Below, piece after piece: positions 4,963 through 6,023 of a stretch of DNA of 6,023 bases; the stretch's first letter is position 1; the number at the start of each line of letters is the position of its first letter. Origin of the DNA: an uncultured Clostridia bacterium (lineage in GTDB: Bacteria; Bacillota; Clostridia; Oscillospirales; CAG-272). The translations under genes and the position numbers were made by a program. The stretch is taken from positions 1 through 6,023 of the forward strand of contig CAMZFG010000069.1 of assembly GCA_947306035.1 (NCBI GenBank), in the 5' to 3' direction. The notes under the pieces are model-generated. The model made no database searches and was not told the origin of the DNA. It was given only the letters and a program-made list of their open reading frames with translations.

Positions 4963-6023
4963 ATGGCAAAACGCAACGTGGGCGTCATCGGCGCCACCGG
5001 CATGGTGGGACAGCGTTTTCTCACCCTGCTCTCGCAGCATCCCTACTTTCAGGTGACGGCCCTGGCCGCTTCCGGCCGTTCGGCGGGCAAAACGTACCGT
5101 GAGGCGGTGGGCGACCGCTGGAAACTCTCCGTGCCCTGCCCCGCGGAATTTGCCGACATGACCGTGATCGACGCCGCCGACGTGAGCGCCATGAAAGCGC
5201 GCTGCGACATGGTGTTCTGCGCCGTCAACATGCCAAAGGACGAGATCCGGGCGCTGGAAGAGGCCTATGCCAAAGCCGAGATGCCCGTGGTCTCCAACAA
5301 CTCGGCCAACCGCTGGACGCCCGACGTGCCCATGGTCATTCCCGAGATCAACGAAGAGCATCTCTCGGTCATCGCGGCGCAGAGAAAGCGCCTCGGCACA
5401 AAACGCGGCTTCATCGCCGTCAAGCCGAACTGTTCCATTCAGTCCTACGTGCCGGCGCTGACCCCGCTGCTCCCCTTTGAGCCGACCGAGGTCGTGGCCA
5501 CCACCTATCAGGCCATCTCCGGCGCGGGCAAAACGTTCCGCGAGTGGCCGGAAATGATCGACAACGTCATTCCCTACATCGGCGGCGAGGAAGAAAAGAG
5601 CGAGCAGGAGCCCCTGCGCATCTGGGGCCGCGTGGAGAACGGGCAGATCGTCAAGGCGTCGTCGCCCCTGATCACCACGCAGTGCATCCGCGTGCCCGTG
5701 ACCGACGGCCACACCGCCGCGGTGTTCGTCAAATTCAAAAAGAAGCCGACGCGCGAGCAGATCCTCTCGGCGTGGCAGAACTTTTCGGGCAAGCCGCAGG
5801 CGCTGAAACTGCCCCACGCGCCCGAAAAATTCATCACCTATTTTGAAGAGAACGACCGCCCGCAGACCGCGCTCGACCGCGACCTGTACGGCGGCATGGG
5901 CGTGTCGGTGGGACGGCTGCGCGAGGATACGCTGTTCGACTGGAAGTTCGTGGGTCTCTCGCACAACACGCTGCGCGGCGCCGCCGGCGGCGCGGTGCTG
6001 ATCGCCGAACTGCTTGAAAAAGA
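4963..6023 (+). CDS. asd: Aspartate-semialdehyde dehydrogenase (3' end cut off)
   Basis: The visible 353 residues reduce L-aspartyl-4-phosphate with NADPH to aspartate semialdehyde, the branch point for lysine, diaminopimelate, threonine and methionine in the cytoplasm. The start is ATG 4963, with AAAGGAG at 4947-4953, 9 bases away. The nucleotide-binding loop is GATGMVGQ (10-17). The catalytic cysteine is C157 in KPNCSIQ, SGAGK is at 186-190, and the substrate-binding arginine and catalytic histidine are R243 and H250 in RVPVTDGH. The C-terminal VSVGRLRED and SHNTLRGAAGGAVLIAE motifs are intact. The overall pattern is that of the longer archaeal/fungal-type enzyme rather than the E. coli type. 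That family is roughly 350-360 residues long, so only a few residues should be missing past the edge. The gene has its own strong promoter. In related bacteria dapA or dapB often follows, which the window cannot show. Confidence 0.96.
   Translation, partial: MAKRNVGVIGATGMVGQRFLTLLSQHPYFQVTALAASGRSAGKTYREAVGDRWKLSVPCPAEFADMTVIDAADVSAMKARCDMVFCAVNMPKDEIRALEEAYAKAEMPVVSNNSANRWTPDVPMVIPEINEEHLSVIAAQRKRLGTKRGFIAVKPNCSIQSYVPALTPLLPFEPTEVVATTYQAISGAGKTFREWPEMIDNVIPYIGGEEEKSEQEPLRIWGRVENGQIVKASSPLITTQCIRVPVTDGHTAAVFVKFKKKPTREQILSAWQNFSGKPQALKLPHAPEKFITYFEENDRPQTALDRDLYGGMGVSVGRLREDTLFDWKFVGLSHNTLRGAAGGAVLIAELLEK

Noticed and set aside
4936..5964. A 342-codon open frame on the - strand opposite asd
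   Set aside because: It has the same antisense pattern, whereas the + strand encodes a full set of aspartate-semialdehyde dehydrogenase motifs.

Overview
The window reads as chromosomal DNA from a GC-rich, anaerobic, low-copy-repeat Firmicute. A member of the Clostridia (Oscillospiraceae-like) is my best guess, but this is inference. The support is: near-canonical AAAGGAG ribosome binding sites before every gene; AT-rich sigma-A promoters set between GC-rich coding regions; a clostridial 2[4Fe-4S] ferredoxin; a radical SAM protein; a membrane HD-GYP protein; and a YabB-like/RsmI gene pair as in Bacillus and Clostridium. All supported genes are on the + strand and there is no gene-free stretch longer than about 200 bases. 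I see no tRNA, rRNA, CRISPR array, insertion sequence or phage gene.

Layout. (1) Positions 2-34 hold the last ten codons of an unidentified gene, followed by a strong intrinsic terminator. (2) A radical SAM protein of the PflA-related COG1313 type (GTG start at 162) is followed by a 47-residue, lysine-rich small protein (1159-1302) and a strong terminator at 1319. (3) A consensus promoter (TTGCAA-17-TATAAT) with a structured leader drives a six-helix membrane HD-GYP protein, a predicted cyclic-di-GMP phosphodiesterase (1505-2881), which has a weaker terminator. (4) An extended -10 promoter drives a 56-residue ferredoxin (2994-3164), closed by a GCAA-tetraloop terminator. (5) Only 22 bases after that terminator begins a two-gene unit for RNA modification: a TrmN6/YabB-like N6-adenine methyltransferase and RsmI, the 16S rRNA C1402 ribose methyltransferase. 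(6) A consensus extended -10 promoter (TTGACA-17-TATACT) drives asd, aspartate-semialdehyde dehydrogenase, which runs off the right edge with the stop codon not reached.

The genes form several short transcription units that look like core metabolism and housekeeping rather than one dedicated system. I found no convincing new multi-gene system. The parts most worth a second look are the uncharacterised radical SAM protein with the small basic peptide gene behind it, the structured leader of the HD-GYP gene, and the placement of a strong terminator between ferredoxin and the RNA methyltransferase pair, which have no visible promoter of their own.
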